A DNA stretch of 64,000 bases, taken from NCBI RefSeq assembly GCF_000003855.2, contig NW_003101646.1, forward strand, positions 1-64,000, written 5' to 3'. This stretch comes from Blastomyces gilchristii SLH14081 (taxonomy: Eukaryota > Ascomycota > Eurotiomycetes > Onygenales > Ajellomycetaceae). The notes under the pieces were generated by a model. It had not been told where the DNA came from. It did not search any database and was given only the letters and a program-made list of their open reading frames with translations. Shown piece by piece: positions 25,438-37,821 of the stretch (the stretch's first letter is position 1; each line of letters begins with the position of its first letter). Made by a program: the position numbers and the translations under genes.

Positions 25438-28193
25438 CTAGGTATCCTCCTCGAGCGCGAGAACCTATAACCCATGTCAGCACATCAGAATATCCATAAC
25501 ACAGAATGAGAACCTTGGAATAAAAAGGCTTAAACCTACCAATGCCGTCCTCGTCGGCACATAAACCATCAAACTATCCTCCCTCCCATCCCACCCTTCC
25601 CCCCTAGTAAAAAACCTCGTCCCCGCCTCAACCCTTCCAAACCCCCCAAACTTCTCCGCATCCGTATCCAGCACAATCCTATACGTTCCCCCTTTCCTCC
25701 CCACCCCAACCTTATAGTCCGCCCAGCTCTTCGTCGCATGGAAATTAAACACCCACACGAGCCCCGCGCGCTCAAACACAATCACCTTATTCTCCTCATG
25801 CTTCTGGCTCACATATCCCTGCGTCGCGTGCAGCCAGCCATATTTCTCTTCAGCAACCTGCATCGCCCGGTCGAAGTCGTTCAGGAACTTGTAGCGCAGC
25901 AGCGGGTCCTCCGTGAGATTTAGCTGCCGGCGCGCGTACCAGTAGCTGTTATCGTTGCCGGCGCGGGGGAAATCGAGCCATTCCGGGTGTCCGAATTCGT
26001 TCCCCTCGAAGTTCAGGTATCCTTCGCCCCCGAGGCCGTGCGTTAGCAGCCGAATCATCTTGTGCAGGCTGAGCCCGCGCGCGATGACGGGGGTTAGTTC
26101 CGTTAGAATGGACATGTTGGTGTAGAGTTCTTTGTCGCAGAGCCACATCATGAGCGATTTGTCGCCGACGAGACTATACATATCAATCAGTTTATCAGGA
26201 TTAGATTAATTTTGTGTGTGTTCTTGGGGGAATGTCAGGGGAAAGGACGTACGCTTGGTCATGGCTCTCGGCGTAAGCGATCGTCTTCTCACCATGGCGT
26301 CGATTGGTGAGGGTGAAGGCAATATGGCCCATGTTCCATTCCTCGTCCTGTTGCTCCTTGAGGAGCTTAATATACATATCCGGAATTGCCATGGCGAGAC
26401 GATAATCAAAGCCTGCCCCGCCAAGGGTAAGTGGTAGACAGAGCGCTGGCATTCCAGAAACGTCCTCTGCGACTGTGATGCAGTTCGGGTAGATCTGGTG
26501 GAGCATTTCATTGGCGAGCATAAGGTAGGTGATGCCATCTTCATCGACGCTGGGGCCGAAATATTCGTGATAGCCACCGGAGAATCCGCTGCGAAATTGT
26601 TAGTACCACCACAAAGTACACAAAGTACACAATCTCAAAATGGAAAAAGATAAAAACTTACGTCCCAATTCCATGATGCGTATACATCATACTCGTAACC
26701 CCATCAAACCGAAATCCGTCAAAGCAATACTCCTCCATCCAGAACCGCAAATTACTCAACAAAAACCTCAACACCTCATGATTCCCATAATTAAACAACC
26801 GACTATCCCACAACTCATGATGCCCCTTGGGGCCCGCATGGAAATACAAACCATCCGTCCCGTCAAACATATTCAGCCCGTCCAACACATTCTTCGACGC
26901 ATGGCTATGCACCACATCCAACAACACCACCAGTCCTAATCCATGCGCCGTGTCAATGAGCTCTTTCAGCTCCTCCGGCGTTCCGTAGCGGCTACTGGCG
27001 GCGAAGAAGTTGTTGACCTGATACCCGAAGCTGGCGTAGTATGCATGCTCCATGATGGCCATGAGTTGGATGGCATTGTACCCTAAACCGTGGATGCGCG
27101 GGAGCATGTTCTTTGTGAACTCTTTGTAGGTAGCCACGCGGGTCTCCGGGGAGGAGATGCCGACGTGGGCTTCGTAGATGCGGAGGCTGACGGGTTTAGG
27201 CGGGCGCGGGTGTTCGAAAGTATAACGGTCCTGCACTGGTGGGTTCCAGAATACGGCGTGGAATTCAGGGGAGAGGGAGAGGTTTTGCGTGACGCGCTTG
27301 ATCCAGGTTGGGAAACGGTCGATTTGTTCGCCGGATGGAGTAGTCATGGTTATCTGTTCATATATTTCACGGTTTCGAGGATGTTATTTAGTATCTCTCT
27401 GTATAGAATTGCTTCGGGGATGGCGGGGAGAGAGGAGAATAGTCAGAGCAGCTCACCTTAACCTTGCTGCTATGTGGAATGGTCGGGACCCCATCCTTTG
27501 CGGGTACTGTAACCTCCCAAACCCCAAAGTCATTCCTTTTCATCGGTGTCGCCTTGCGATCCCAGTTGTCTGGAGCACGGTGTTCACCCCTCCATTAGCT
27601 CTCTAGCCAGCTAGAATACCAACCCCAATCTCCCACCAGCATGAAGTTCCCACTCACTGAAATCGCCAATGAGATGCGCATCCACGACATTGGGCGCCCA
27701 TTCCCGGTAAACAATATCTCCATTTTCCTTGACATTGAAGCCGAATTTCTCGTAACCCTGCAATCAATATTCATAGAACCATCAGTACGATCTGAAGCGT
27801 TGAATCGTAGTGCGGGGTATTCCAGGGGCAGGTGAAGCAACACACCCGACTGAAGACTTCCAACCCGCCCTCCGTCTCATTGATAGTCCGTATCCACTGG
27901 TTCGTATGGCTGAATCTACTCCGTAGCGCATCCTTGAACGGCTCTAGCCATGGATCTAGCTTGATAACTCCTATATAATCATCGTTGCACCAATACACAT
28001 CATGCGGCCTTTGGCATCAGCTTGGGAATCCTGAGCTAGGAAGAACCACTTTATCGCGATAGGACGTTTGCTTCAACAAGTACTGTACATAGGTCTGCAA
28101 ACGTGGAAATCTTGACTGACCTGTACCATCTGGAGCCGTCTCACTGGCCACTGCGGCCGCAACGGCATTGTCAAGTCCTTGCTTGAGCGCCAT
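25438..28193 (-). CDS. 1,4-alpha-glucan (glycogen) branching enzyme
   Basis: Makes alpha-1,6 branches in glycogen; cytosolic GH13 enzyme (Glc3/GBE1 family). Eight exons: 28,193-28,121, 27,970-27,846, 27,757-27,658, 27,569-27,457, 27,353-26,662, 26,588-26,253, 26,173-25,540 and 25,464-25,438. They give 699 aa, the normal eukaryotic length. The N-terminal CBM48-type module ([17 protein letters not shown]) is split by introns. GH13 catalytic regions are visible: [20 protein letters not shown] (nucleophile Asp), [10 protein letters not shown] (acid/base Glu) and AESHDQA. The last exon adds only eight residues after an intron with a good TTATAG acceptor. It lies head-to-tail behind atp2 on the same strand. 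No lesion is seen. Confidence 0.97.
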
Positions 28194-29155
28194 TTGACGG
28201 GAGGTTTTGCTCTTGTCCTCAGCTGGGTAGCGAAAGTAGAGGAATGACTGTCGTCACTGTTACTTTTTAAGCTTTCGGCGGGTCCTACGGCTGTGAGCTA
28301 CAAGCTGCAAAGTAATTATATGAATAGAAAGTCAATTGCAAATGGTTTATGGTTTATTTGGTAGTTACAATAGCAAAGTGAGAGTGAACGAGGAATTGGA
28401 CTCATAATCGAGAATTTCGTGGGTTTCTGGCTGCCAACGATAAAATATCCAGGTTTATCGGCTTTCGCAAGGATGGCTGTTCCAGAGCGTCATAGCCCCG
28501 ATCAATGGCCACTTGATTATCGGCTTGCTCGGCGGTGGCGACGAGTGTGGTATTTTTTTTTTCTTTTCTTTTACATTTTCCTATGTTATTTATTAGATGC
28601 AGCACGTAGGTGAATTAGATTCCACATAAATAACTCAATTTAATACCAACAGCGCTTTGCTTTTCTCCATGGCGATGTAATCACCACTGTATAAAAGTGA
28701 CTTTGTAAAAATCAATATCATCGCCTCTTTTGTCTCTACGGAATATATTCTTAAACCAACATTTGTCCTGAAACCTGTAGTAGTTCAGTAGTTCATCAAG
28801 CTCCCTGTTCGCTACGAAGGAGCTAGCTCAGATTTATACCCAGCGGAGCACTGAGCCAAAAATGCCCTGATCTGACCTTCCGCCGCTCATTAATGAACGG
28901 CCGCCAAGGCCGTCAATCGGCGGAATATCTTGGCTTCCGCCAATCCCATTCCATTCCGCCCCAGAGGAGCAATCCAAGCCCTAGTTTTGACGAGTCAGCT
29001 TTGAACTTGAACTTTTACATGTTGGCAAGCAGAAGTTCTGGACACTCTCAACGACAAATAGCAGGACATGTCCAACCGGTCACCTTTCACAGCCTGTTCT
29101 TAGTTCGCCATTACTAGAAACACCCCCGGCAGATCGCCGCAAGAGACAATAGGCG
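28194..29155. other. Divergent promoter region
   Basis: About 960 bp between the branching enzyme (minus) and the Zn2Cys6 pseudogene (plus). It should hold both promoters. A 75-codon plus ORF at 28,893-29,117 has no domain support and was not called. Confidence 0.5.
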
Positions 29156-30567
29156 ATGCCCAGGCGCTCGCATCTTAAGTCGAGGACTGGGTGTAAGACA
29201 TGTAAGAAGAGGAAAGTGAAGGCAAGTGCGTGAAGTTGAGCGGTTGCATCTCCCCAGCGAAATCATTTATGCTGAGAATCATGCAGTCCTACTCGTTAAC
29301 GGAGAGAGCAATTGCTTTCTATCTTTGATTTTTGTTTCTATCTGCTCTCTCCTCACTTAGTGGCGTTCTCTTTCCCTCTTTTAGCCCGTCAGTTAATTCT
29401 CACGCGGCTAACAAGACGTGACATATCTAGTGCGATGAGCAACGCCCATCATGCCGCAACTGTCTCAAACGCGGCGCTGACTGCGATTTCCTAGCCGAGT
29501 CAGGCGTGTATCCCAACTATCTCACAGATAACACAGGCGTCTCTGCGCTGAACATGCTGGACCTGCAACTCATGCACCATTTCTCAACGTCCATATACGC
29601 CACTCTCTCCTACCATCCGCCCATACGGAACTTCTAGAAGGGCCCCCGTTGTCCAAATGGCATGCGGATGCGACTATGTGATGCGAACCGTCCTCGCGGT
29701 CTCGGCGTTGCATCTTGCGCATCACTCACGCGATCGCAAGGAGATATATACTTCTACCGCGCTAACGTATCATCGCATTGCCGCGAGGGAGGCAATGAAT
29801 CTAATGACGAATATCAAAAAGGAGGACGCGAATAAATAATCTGTTTGTTTTCTCTGTCTTGACTATCTTTTTCGGTTCGTATTCTACTTTTATATGTACT
29901 GTACATGTACTTGTACATATATATCAAAATCAACAGCACCAGCTACTGACCCCCCCCCCACCACCCAGCCCTAGGCGGTCCAGAAGGTTCGTCCGGAGAC
30001 ACCTTCTTCTTCGAAGACAGCAGCTTCCCCGAGTGGCTCTTCCTCCTCCGCGGGACAAAATCTCTTCTAGAAGTACTAGGCCCAGAGCTGATGGAGGGCG
30101 CGCTGAGCCCAATGTTTGCGCAGGCGAAACGCTCCCGGCGATGGACGAAAGACATGCCCCATGGCGCCGACACGCCAATGAAGGTCCCACTGGACGAGCT
30201 GGCGGCGCTGGTCCGCACCACCGTCAGCGACGAGCAGGCGCGTGACATATACGCGCACGCCATCGACGAGCTGCTGAAGCTAGCGGAATCGTTCACCGAT
30301 GCGTCGCAGCTGGTCGACATCACGCATGCGTTTACGTGGATCTATCTGGTCCTCGATGAGTTCCTGCCCCTCCTGAAGGTGCCGACCCAGGAGTCCGTGG
30401 CGACATTCTCGTACTTTTGTGTCTTTCTTAAGCGGCTGGAGATTCATTGGTGGATGCAGGGGTGGAGCGAACGGCTCATACGTAAAGCGTATAAAATTCT
30501 CGACGAGGAGCATAAGTTGTGGACTACTTGGCTGGCAGAGGAGATTGGCTGCGTGTTTGAAGGCTAA
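29156..30567 (+). pseudogene. Zn2Cys6 transcription factor, frameshifted
   Basis: The N-terminus carries a complete binuclear zinc cluster (Cys 13, 16, 23, 30, 33, 40; TGCKTCKKRKVK then CDEQRPSCRNCLKRGADC). It is split by intron 29,222-29,430, which has a GC-AG donor (GCAAGT) and a GGCTAAC branch site. The regulatory region resembles the Upc2-like sterol-uptake regulator family (DYVMRTVLAVSALHLAHHS, FPEWLFLLRGTKSLLEVL). The frame breaks at about 29,635 (stop TAG, then register resumes at VVQMACGCDYV) and at about 29,834 (AATAAATAAT). The second looks like a 4-nt tandem duplication. A GT-AG intron at 29,875-29,968 restores FFALGG. The rest runs to a family-typical C-terminus at 30,567. Probably a recent pseudogene. 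Confidence 0.85.
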
Positions 30568-31213
30568 TCAGGGGGGTTTTTGGATTGATGGATTTATTGG
30601 AGATCTTTCAGAGCGTACTGTGAGGGGGATACGGACGCTGGATATAGGTCACTGCTGAATTATGCATGCTGGTGCTACATCTTTGGGAAGACCGACGGTA
30701 ATCAACATATTGTCCCGTATCAAAATATTTGACTACTCTCTAGGCCGAGGAACATCCCACGCTGCGTGAGTAGCTCACCGTGTACAGCAATAAAATAGAG
30801 ATGAATGAACCCTCATCCCCTGATTTGACGCTTTGACGCGCCTGGCCTAGAAATACAGAAATGATCAGCCCCGAAGGAGGATAGATGGAGCTTGGAACGC
30901 GGTGAATGGGTGCAAACTCTGAGACATCGAACAGCCGCCTGGGTATGCATTACTCCGAATGCTCAATATACAATACAAAATGCTTAAGTTTAAATCTCTA
31001 TATGATCTATGTACCTGTACATCCAAATGAATTGGAATTGGTGGTAAAAAGGGGGGAGAACTCGAATTCCTTCCAACCCCACCACTGGCTGGCCCCTGAA
31101 AAAGAGTATTTTGGTGCCAACCCTCAATGCCATGCCAGTTACTACGGGCTGGGCAGGCCAGGCCTCGCCAAAGATAATCGAAACACAAAAAATATACGTT
31201 TAAAACATGCGTT
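30568..31213. other. Convergent intergenic region
   Basis: About 650 bp between the 3' ends of the Zn2Cys6 pseudogene and the RTA1-family gene. Nothing else is recognised. Confidence 0.5.
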
Positions 31214-32227
31214 CTAAGTACGTGGACGTAATTCCTCGAGCATGCCATCCTGCGATTCGACCCGTTCCTCCGATTCCTCCGGCTTATCATGCCCCCATTT
31301 CGATTCCAGGTCATCGATATACCAAAAGAGAAATATGCTCATAACGCCCACCATAAGAACCATGTCAAAGATATACAAGAACACCTCGTGGGAGATGAGA
31401 TAGCCGCCGTTGCCCTGCAGGTACTCAACGACGCGAAAGATACTCCGGACCAAGATGATGGTGCTGGAGGCATAGAGGGCGAAAACGTGCCGTTTCCACG
31501 GGATCACGCCGTGCGTCGCGGTGGGGGTCGGCGCGTTGGCGACCCGGAGGTGAAACAGGACGGTCGTGACCACGAAGAAGCCGAAGATGGAAATCTGCGT
31601 GAACAGGCCGGCCACGATGATCTTCTCCCCTAGCTCGAACAGCTTCAGACTCCTGCCGCCCTGGATGCCGCCGCCGGCGGCCTGTAGGCTGAAGGAGAAC
31701 ACGTCGCCCGTGACGAAGATCTTGGTGACCCATTGCACGGGGATGAGGGAGAGGTGTTCGGCGCGTAGGGTCCGGATTAGGCGACCGAGGATCATGTAGA
31801 TGGAGGCTGCGAATAGAGCGGGCGCAACGAGGATGAGAATGGCCTGGATGATGAAGCCGCCGAGGGAGAACTTGTCATAATGGCCCCAGAGTCTTCCACA
31901 GTAGCCGATTGTTTCAACTTGAGGGAAATAAATTCATTATTACTACATATCTTCACAGGTAGGTTTTGTTTTTACCTCGTTTCAATGGCATTTTCTAAGA
32001 GGATAGGACTCACATAGACCGCCGACGGTAAAGGCTGTGAAGTAGAAAGCCCGCGCACGCAGCAATCGCCAGGTATGAGCGGCTGTTAAAAATCCGAAAA
32101 CAACAACGCTGATGATGGCGGCGGGAAGCGATGGGATGTATCTATAGAGCTCGAAGTCGAAATGGGGACCCATGTGATCATATCTCCCACTACCTGCACC
32201 TGCACCGCCCTGCGCGGCGTCGGCCAT
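31214..32227 (-). CDS. RTA1-family seven-transmembrane protein
   Basis: Two exons, 32,227-32,014 and 31,917-31,214 (intron 96 nt, GTGAGT...CCTCAAG), give 305 aa, the family length. The splice joins GGL to FETIGYCGR, the conserved RTA1 region near the end of TM2. About seven hydrophobic helices follow in order, including AAIISVVVFGFLTAA, FIIQAILILVAPALFAASIY and VFLYIFDMVLMVGVMSIFLF. The C-terminal tail is acidic and Glu-rich. Members of this fungal family (Rta1, Rsb1) are linked to lipid translocation or 7-aminocholesterol resistance at the plasma membrane or ER. Substrate is unknown here. Confidence 0.92.
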
Positions 32228-34099
32228 GTTCCAGCTTCCTTTTCAGGTGGTGCCAGGCGCTCTTATAAAGTTTTAGCCCAGAGGGCTTGATATTGATAGG
32301 AAGATTTAAAAACGTAGGTTGTTTGATATTGAAACTTTGAGAGACGAAGCTGTGCGCTTTCTGTGCTCAAGTTTGGGGGTAGACCGCGGTGGTGGTGATT
32401 AAAATAGGATCATGGAAAGCTCAGCTGTTCTCCATATTGAGAGGCGAGCTTTTTCTTATTTAGACAGCATCAAGCAGTGAGGTTATTATTATTACGAACG
32501 AACGAACGAACGAACGTGCTTGGAGTCTTGGAAATCCATGGGCGGAATTTTTCGTCCACCCAGTTGGCAAACGTCTGGGCCGGGATGGTAGGGTAAGGGG
32601 GGGGGGGGGGCGGGGGTATTTAGGCCTCCTATGAAAAGCGAGTGCGAAAAAATCGCGAGGGGTCAGCAGCACCACCGCACCGCCAGCTGCCAGCCTGCCA
32701 CTGGAACTTGGAAGCTGGAACAATAAAAATAAGAATAGTGGGCTCGGATAGACGAGACGATGGAGCGCGAGCCACTGGCCCACCGAGCCAGGCAACTTGA
32801 GGCAAGGCCCTTGCTATGAAATCATTAGTAGTATGTATGTATGAAGGTGTAGTAGGTATTCGGGGTGGAGCTATCCATAGCGAAGAATCAAATCATCCAA
32901 TGAATGTTCTCTTCCGGATGTCTCGCTGGATCTCCTCCGAGTATTATAACTCCAGTGCAGTGCAAAGAGCGACTCGCTTGTCTTCAGGGCAATGTTTCAG
33001 CTGCCAATTCCTGGCTTGGATGGAACCTATATATATATATTGTACAGAGCAGAGGAGACAATACCTATTACCAGCAGCCGTATCTCACTCTCAGTGAGCT
33101 CTCTTCATGTTGCAGGTATAAGTTATATATAAGATAGACAAGGGGGTACCTGTCAGGAGCAGTGAGCGCTGTTGATGTTTCTCACAAAAATGTTGCTTGA
33201 CATTCTGTGTGATAAGTTAGATATTAAACAGATCTTGTTGTCTGTTTGTGTATGATTTGCTGTAAATATTTAAATATAATAAGAAACGTGGCAGCGGCTC
33301 TTTTGGCCAATGAACAGCTGTCAAATAATTGTGTAAAATACACAATTTAGTTGGCTTCAAATCTGGGTTTATGAATAAATAAATATTTAACTAACTGTGA
33401 TTCTGTTTATACTCACTGGTCAGGCAGTATTATATTATTCAATACTATCTGATATGTATGTGAAGCTCACATTTTCGGATATTCAATACTTCAAAAGCAG
33501 TCAAAAGAATTCATCTGCTTCCTGTGCTAGATATTTATCACTTTATTATCAACAAAGACAAATTCAACAAAGACAAATATGAAGGCGCTAACTAGATATT
33601 GCGAGAGATCTCTCCCCCTCCCCCTGAGAGCATTCTATGTATCAAGAAGATGAAGAGGAAGGGGGAGATTAGATGGCAAATTCAGGCTGCTCTATCTCTC
33701 ATAAATAATTCACTATAATATCTTCTCATATTAATTAAACTTCCTCATCCGCAAAATGAAAAATGATATATCAGCAAACTCGCTTCGAAAAAGAAGATAG
33801 AGAGAAAATATCAGTATTTATTGTCACTACCTCCCTTGTATCAGGGAGAAGGTTGGGATGTGATTTTCATTAGATAACTAAAAGAATTCATCAAAAATAT
33901 ACACAGTACATTGACAGCCCATTCATCCCATATAAAACCATATTTAATGCCAGTAAGTTCATCATCTTCTTTCACTGCTCATTGCAGTTCTTAAAAAAAA
34001 TAAAAAAAATAAAAAAAATAAAAAAAAAATTTAAATTAAAAATAAATAAATAAATAAAAATAAAAAATAAAAATAAAACAAATCTATAACCCAATCTAG
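32228..34099. other. Long intergenic region with AT-rich block
   Basis: About 1.9 kb. It contains a (CGAA)n run at 32,495-32,516, a G-tract near 32,599-32,610, and an AT-rich stretch at about 33,120-34,090. Within that stretch are a tandem 15-mer (CAACAAAGACAAATT type, 33,548-33,580) and an A-rich (A7-8T)n tract at about 33,993-34,080. No coding gene is supported. The AT-rich part may be an old repeat remnant, but I could not define LTRs or inverted ends. Confidence 0.5.
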
Positions 34100-35632
34100 C
34101 TACTTGCCTCTTCTTATCCCGGCTAATCTAAACCCCTCCCCCGCTTTCCCCTCAACAGTCTCCAAACCCTCCTCAATCCGCCCATACCTCGCGAACCAAT
34201 AATCCCCCAAATAATCCCCCCGGGGCAACCACGGCCTCCGATTCGCCGCCTTGGGCATCAAATTCTCCGCACGCACCACATACGTCGACGACAGACTCAG
34301 CAGCCGGCGGCCCTCCAGCGTCGACGCCTCCTTCGCATCCAGCCGCGGCACGGCAGCCACCAACCCATGCTTCTCCATGTGTTTCAGGAGCCGCACGATG
34401 AAGTGCGCCGTGGCATCTGCGCCGAGGGTCCAGGAGGCGTGGGCGTAGCCGATCACGAAGGACGCGTTGGGGATGTCTTGCACCATCATGCCGTTCCAGA
34501 TGTACTTATCTGGGATGTGGATGGGTTTTTGGCCGTCAACGGTTATGCGCGCGCCGCCGGCGATGAGGAGTTTGAGGCCTGTGGCTGTGACGATGATGTC
34601 GGCGTCGAGGTGTTCGCCGGAGTTCAGCTGGATGCCTGTCGGCGTGACTTGTTTGATGGTGTCGGTTTTCACGTCGGCGCGGCCGGTGTGGAGGCATTTG
34701 AAGAAATCGCCATCGGGGGAGACGCAGAGGCGCTGGTCCCAGGGGTTGTAGCTGGGGCGGAAGTGGGGGTCGTGCGGGATGTGTTTGGGGAGCTGGGCGG
34801 AGACGGAGAGTCTGAGGATGCGCCGGGCGAGCCAGGGCATGGATTGGCAGAAGGTGTAGAAGAGGCGGGTGGTGAGGATCCAGATGACGCGCTGGACCCT
34901 GTGGTACAAGGGGCGGGGTAGGAGGTAGGAGAGGAGACTGCCACAGTTGGGCAGGGAGAGGATATAGGTCGGGCTGCGCTGGAGCATGGTTGTGTGGGCG
35001 GCGCGTTGGGAGATGCTGGGGAGTAAGGTGATGGCAGTTGCGCCGCTGCCGATGATGACCACCTTTTTGCCTGTGTAGTCGAGGCTTTCGGGCCAGAATT
35101 GCGGGTGGATGGTTTGGCCCTCGAAACTGCTCATGCCGGGGATGTCAGCTTCGAGCGGTTCAGTGTAATTGTAGTAGCCGGTGCCGAAAACGACGAAGCG
35201 CGCAGTGTAGGTTTCCGTGGTCCCCTGGCAGTCGACCTGGAGAGTCCATCGATTGGCGGTGCTGGACCAGTCGGCAGCCAGCACCTTCTTGTGGAAGTGG
35301 ATATGCTCATCGATGCCGAATTTCTGCACAGTTTCCCGCATGTAGGTCCTCAGCGCGGGGCCTTCAGCGATGGGGTTGTTCTGGTTCCAGGGATTCCACG
35401 CAAAGCCAAATGTGAAGAGATCCGAGTCAGAGCGGATGCCAGGATACCTGAACAGGTCCCAGGTGCCGCCAATGGCATTCCGGGCCTCGAGGATGGCATA
35501 TTTGTAGCCTGGCAGCTCGCTCTGGAGGCGGTAGGCCGTGTTGATGCCCGAGATGCCAGCGCCGATGATGAGGACGTCAAAGGTCGACGAAGCAGCGCCA
35601 GCATCGGAGACATTTGAGACAAGGCCATTCAT
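34100..35632 (-). CDS. FAD-dependent monooxygenase, Baeyer-Villiger type
   Basis: Single exon of 510 aa. The FAD-binding Rossmann motif GAGISG is at 24-29, followed by the GGTWDLFRYPGIRSDSD segment of class B flavoprotein monooxygenases. The fingerprint F-x-G-x3-H-x3-W is intact at 170-180 (FEGQTIHPQFW). The NADPH Rossmann motif GSGATA is at 195-200 and the C-terminal ATG motif (VTATGLKLL) is present. Known members insert oxygen next to a ketone or oxidise N/S atoms. The substrate cannot be read from sequence. It is divergently paired with the alpha/beta hydrolase and near an SDR and a P450, which suggests a shared pathway. Confidence 0.93.
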   Translation of the reverse strand: MNGLVSNVSDAGAASSTFDVLIIGAGISGINTAYRLQSELPGYKYAILEARNAIGGTWDLFRYPGIRSDSDLFTFGFAWNPWNQNNPIAEGPALRTYMRETVQKFGIDEHIHFHKKVLAADWSSTANRWTLQVDCQGTTETYTARFVVFGTGYYNYTEPLEADIPGMSSFEGQTIHPQFWPESLDYTGKKVVIIGSGATAITLLPSISQRAAHTTMLQRSPTYILSLPNCGSLLSYLLPRPLYHRVQRVIWILTTRLFYTFCQSMPWLARRILRLSVSAQLPKHIPHDPHFRPSYNPWDQRLCVSPDGDFFKCLHTGRADVKTDTIKQVTPTGIQLNSGEHLDADIIVTATGLKLLIAGGARITVDGQKPIHIPDKYIWNGMMVQDIPNASFVIGYAHASWTLGADATAHFIVRLLKHMEKHGLVAAVPRLDAKEASTLEGRRLLSLSSTYVVRAENLMPKAANRRPWLPRGDYLGDYWFARYGRIEEGLETVEGKAGEGFRLAGIRRGK

Positions 35633-36503
35633 TCTGATTGGCGCTGCCCCGACAGGCGAGTCAAAAAGGAGTTTAGATTGTTCCTTTTAGTAGTAGTAAC
35701 TATTTAGTTGCTGCTGAACAGCGTTATGTTGTATGTTCCAGGCCATCACAAAAAGGCTTTTTCAAGAAGAATATCCCGTTTGGAAATGTTCAGGACATCC
35801 AAGATATTTTATGTAGGTATGGATGTATTTTTATCAACTCCCTCAACAATGTCTCTCTCCCCCTCGGCCCTCCCTCGGCCCTCCCTCGGACCTGGCTGGC
35901 GTCAGACACACTCAGGGAATGTGAGCCATCCGTTATTGTTATATTATTAAATATGTTATGGGTCAAATATCGGGGGAACGGCGCCCGCTAACAGCCGCCG
36001 AGGAACTCAACAGGGAGCGGATCATTCGTTAATCGTACACTCATCAATATCAATGGGCGATAAATGTGGGGGGGGAAGAAGAGAATCGGACTAGGCTGCT
36101 GGCATTTAGTTAACTACCCTTGTGCAGATTCGGCCGGAGTAACTAAAATATTTGCTTTTTTTCTCTTATTTATTTCTGTTTTAACTAGCCTGGCTGCTGG
36201 CGTCGGCCCATGTGAAATATTGCTGTTTTAGTGGAACTATGGCGGGCAATGAGGGACTGCGGCGGAGATCAGACCAGACCAGACCAGACCATGAGGGCGC
36301 ATCGAGGAGATAGATGAGAGAAAAGTTGAGACGAAGAGGAATTGACTGTTGATTTGTCCTTGCGCGGTCTGTCTTGTTTGTTATTTTCTGAAGAGGCATT
36401 GGTAAACAATTTCGGAGGTATCAATGATATATGTTAACTAGTTATAATAGTTATATATCACAACAGCAACACACGAACAGCGACTACTATAGAGACAGCA
36501 AAA
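35633..36503. other. Divergent promoter of FMO and hydrolase
   Basis: About 870 bp head-to-head spacer. It includes short GC-rich direct repeats (CTCGGCCCTCC, about 35,866-35,890) and four GACCA units near 36,270-36,291. It likely contains a shared bidirectional promoter; no factor site is claimed. Confidence 0.5.
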
Positions 36504-37594
36504 ATGACAGCAGCGACAACGATCAAAAAGCTGACTCTGGCGCAAAAGATGGACATGATTCCCGGACTGTGCTCCATCGTTCTAGCTGCTCTCTACGCGC
36601 TGCTCACCGGTCTCTCACGCAGCGAGAAGCAGCCAAAGACGCTGACATTGCACGTTGGATATGCCATCCTTCGAAAGGCCACAGCCAGACTGTCGCCGCT
36701 GCAGCTGCAGTGAGTACTGATAAAGAAGATCGTTCGGATAACAAGAGGCTGACAGGGAAGTTTACAGACTTGTTATGCCGCCTACCAACAAAATCTACGA
36801 GCGATATGCCAAAAAGGCCAACAAACCAGTGCAGTCCGTCGAGCTGCCCCATGGCGTCCATGGCCACTGGATCGGAGACAAGAACGCAGAGAACGTGTTG
36901 ATCTGGTACCACGGTGCGTGAACAAGGACGCGATTTATCCTCACATCCCATGGTATCACGAAACAAAACTCACTCACACCACTATTTCTCCTCCCAATAG
37001 GCGGCGGCTTCGCCCTCCCAGCCAACATGGGCTACTTCCGCTTCTTCTCCCGCACCATCGCAGACATGCACAGGGCTGGGAAAGCCCTCGCCGTCTTCTG
37101 CCCGACCTACACCCTGACCCCACACGCCGTCTACCCAACCCAGCTCCGCCAGGCCGTCGAGTGCCTCCGCTACATCCTCGACACGACCGGCCGTAAGCCC
37201 GCAAATGTGTTTTTGGGCGGCGATTCCGCTGGCGGCAACCTCGCTGGCGCCGTCCTGTCGCACGTAGCTCACCCGCACAGCCAGATTGACGCGGTGTCGC
37301 TGAGCGGTAATTTGGGAGGTGCCGTGCTCGTGTCCCCCTGGACGTCTCTGGATACAGAGTCCCCGCCCGAGATCATTATTGATCCGCAAGGTGATCTGAT
37401 CACGCATGCGGTGGGCGGGCCGTGGGGCGGCACGTACATTGGGACGACGAAACGGGATTACTATACGGATCTCTCGATGGCGCCGGCCGAGTGGTATAAC
37501 GACTACAAGGTCAATTCGGTGTTGATTCTTGGTGGGGAGCATGAGATTCTACTACCTGCCATTGAGGATTTGGCAGCGAAGTTTAAGGTACGTG

Positions 37595-37635
<41 letters not shown>

Positions 37636-37821
37636 ACAAAAGGGACATTCAAAAAGTTGCTGAGTCTAAAAAACCTGTAGGATGGATTTTCGAACGTCGA
37701 GTTTTTCGTCGGCAAGCGGGAGTGCCATGTAGCCTTAATATTCAACCTTTATCTGGGAGACAAGACAGAGACGGAGACGGGGAAGCGGATGAAGATGTGG
37801 CTACGGGAGCTTCTGAAGTAA
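36504..37821 (+). CDS. Alpha/beta hydrolase, HSL/steryl-acetyl-hydrolase-like
   Basis: Four exons: 36,504-36,709, 36,768-36,913, 37,001-37,587 and 37,681-37,821, giving 359 aa. The oxyanion motif HGGGF is at 117-121 (created by splicing), the nucleophile elbow GDSAG at 191-195 with Ser193, and the likely catalytic His at 329 (ECHVAL). The N-terminal MIPGLCSIVLAALYALLTGL is a probable membrane anchor or ER signal. This is hormone-sensitive-lipase family IV; yeast Say1 is a related ER steryl deacetylase. Intron 3 (37,588-37,680) begins GTACGTG and then runs into 37 consecutive A residues. It converges on the SDR gene 112 bp away. Confidence 0.92.
37595..37631 (+). repeat. A37 homopolymer inside hydrolase intron 3
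   Basis: An uninterrupted run of 37 A starts seven bases after the exon boundary. True length may differ, because such tracts are unstable and hard to sequence. Confidence 0.9.

Noticed and set aside
28893..29117. 75-codon ORF upstream of the Zn2Cys6 pseudogene
   Set aside because: No domain, lies in the divergent promoter region and out of phase with the zinc cluster.
34367..34921. 184-codon plus ORF opposite the FMO gene
   Set aside because: GC-rich antisense shadow of a clear FMO coding exon.
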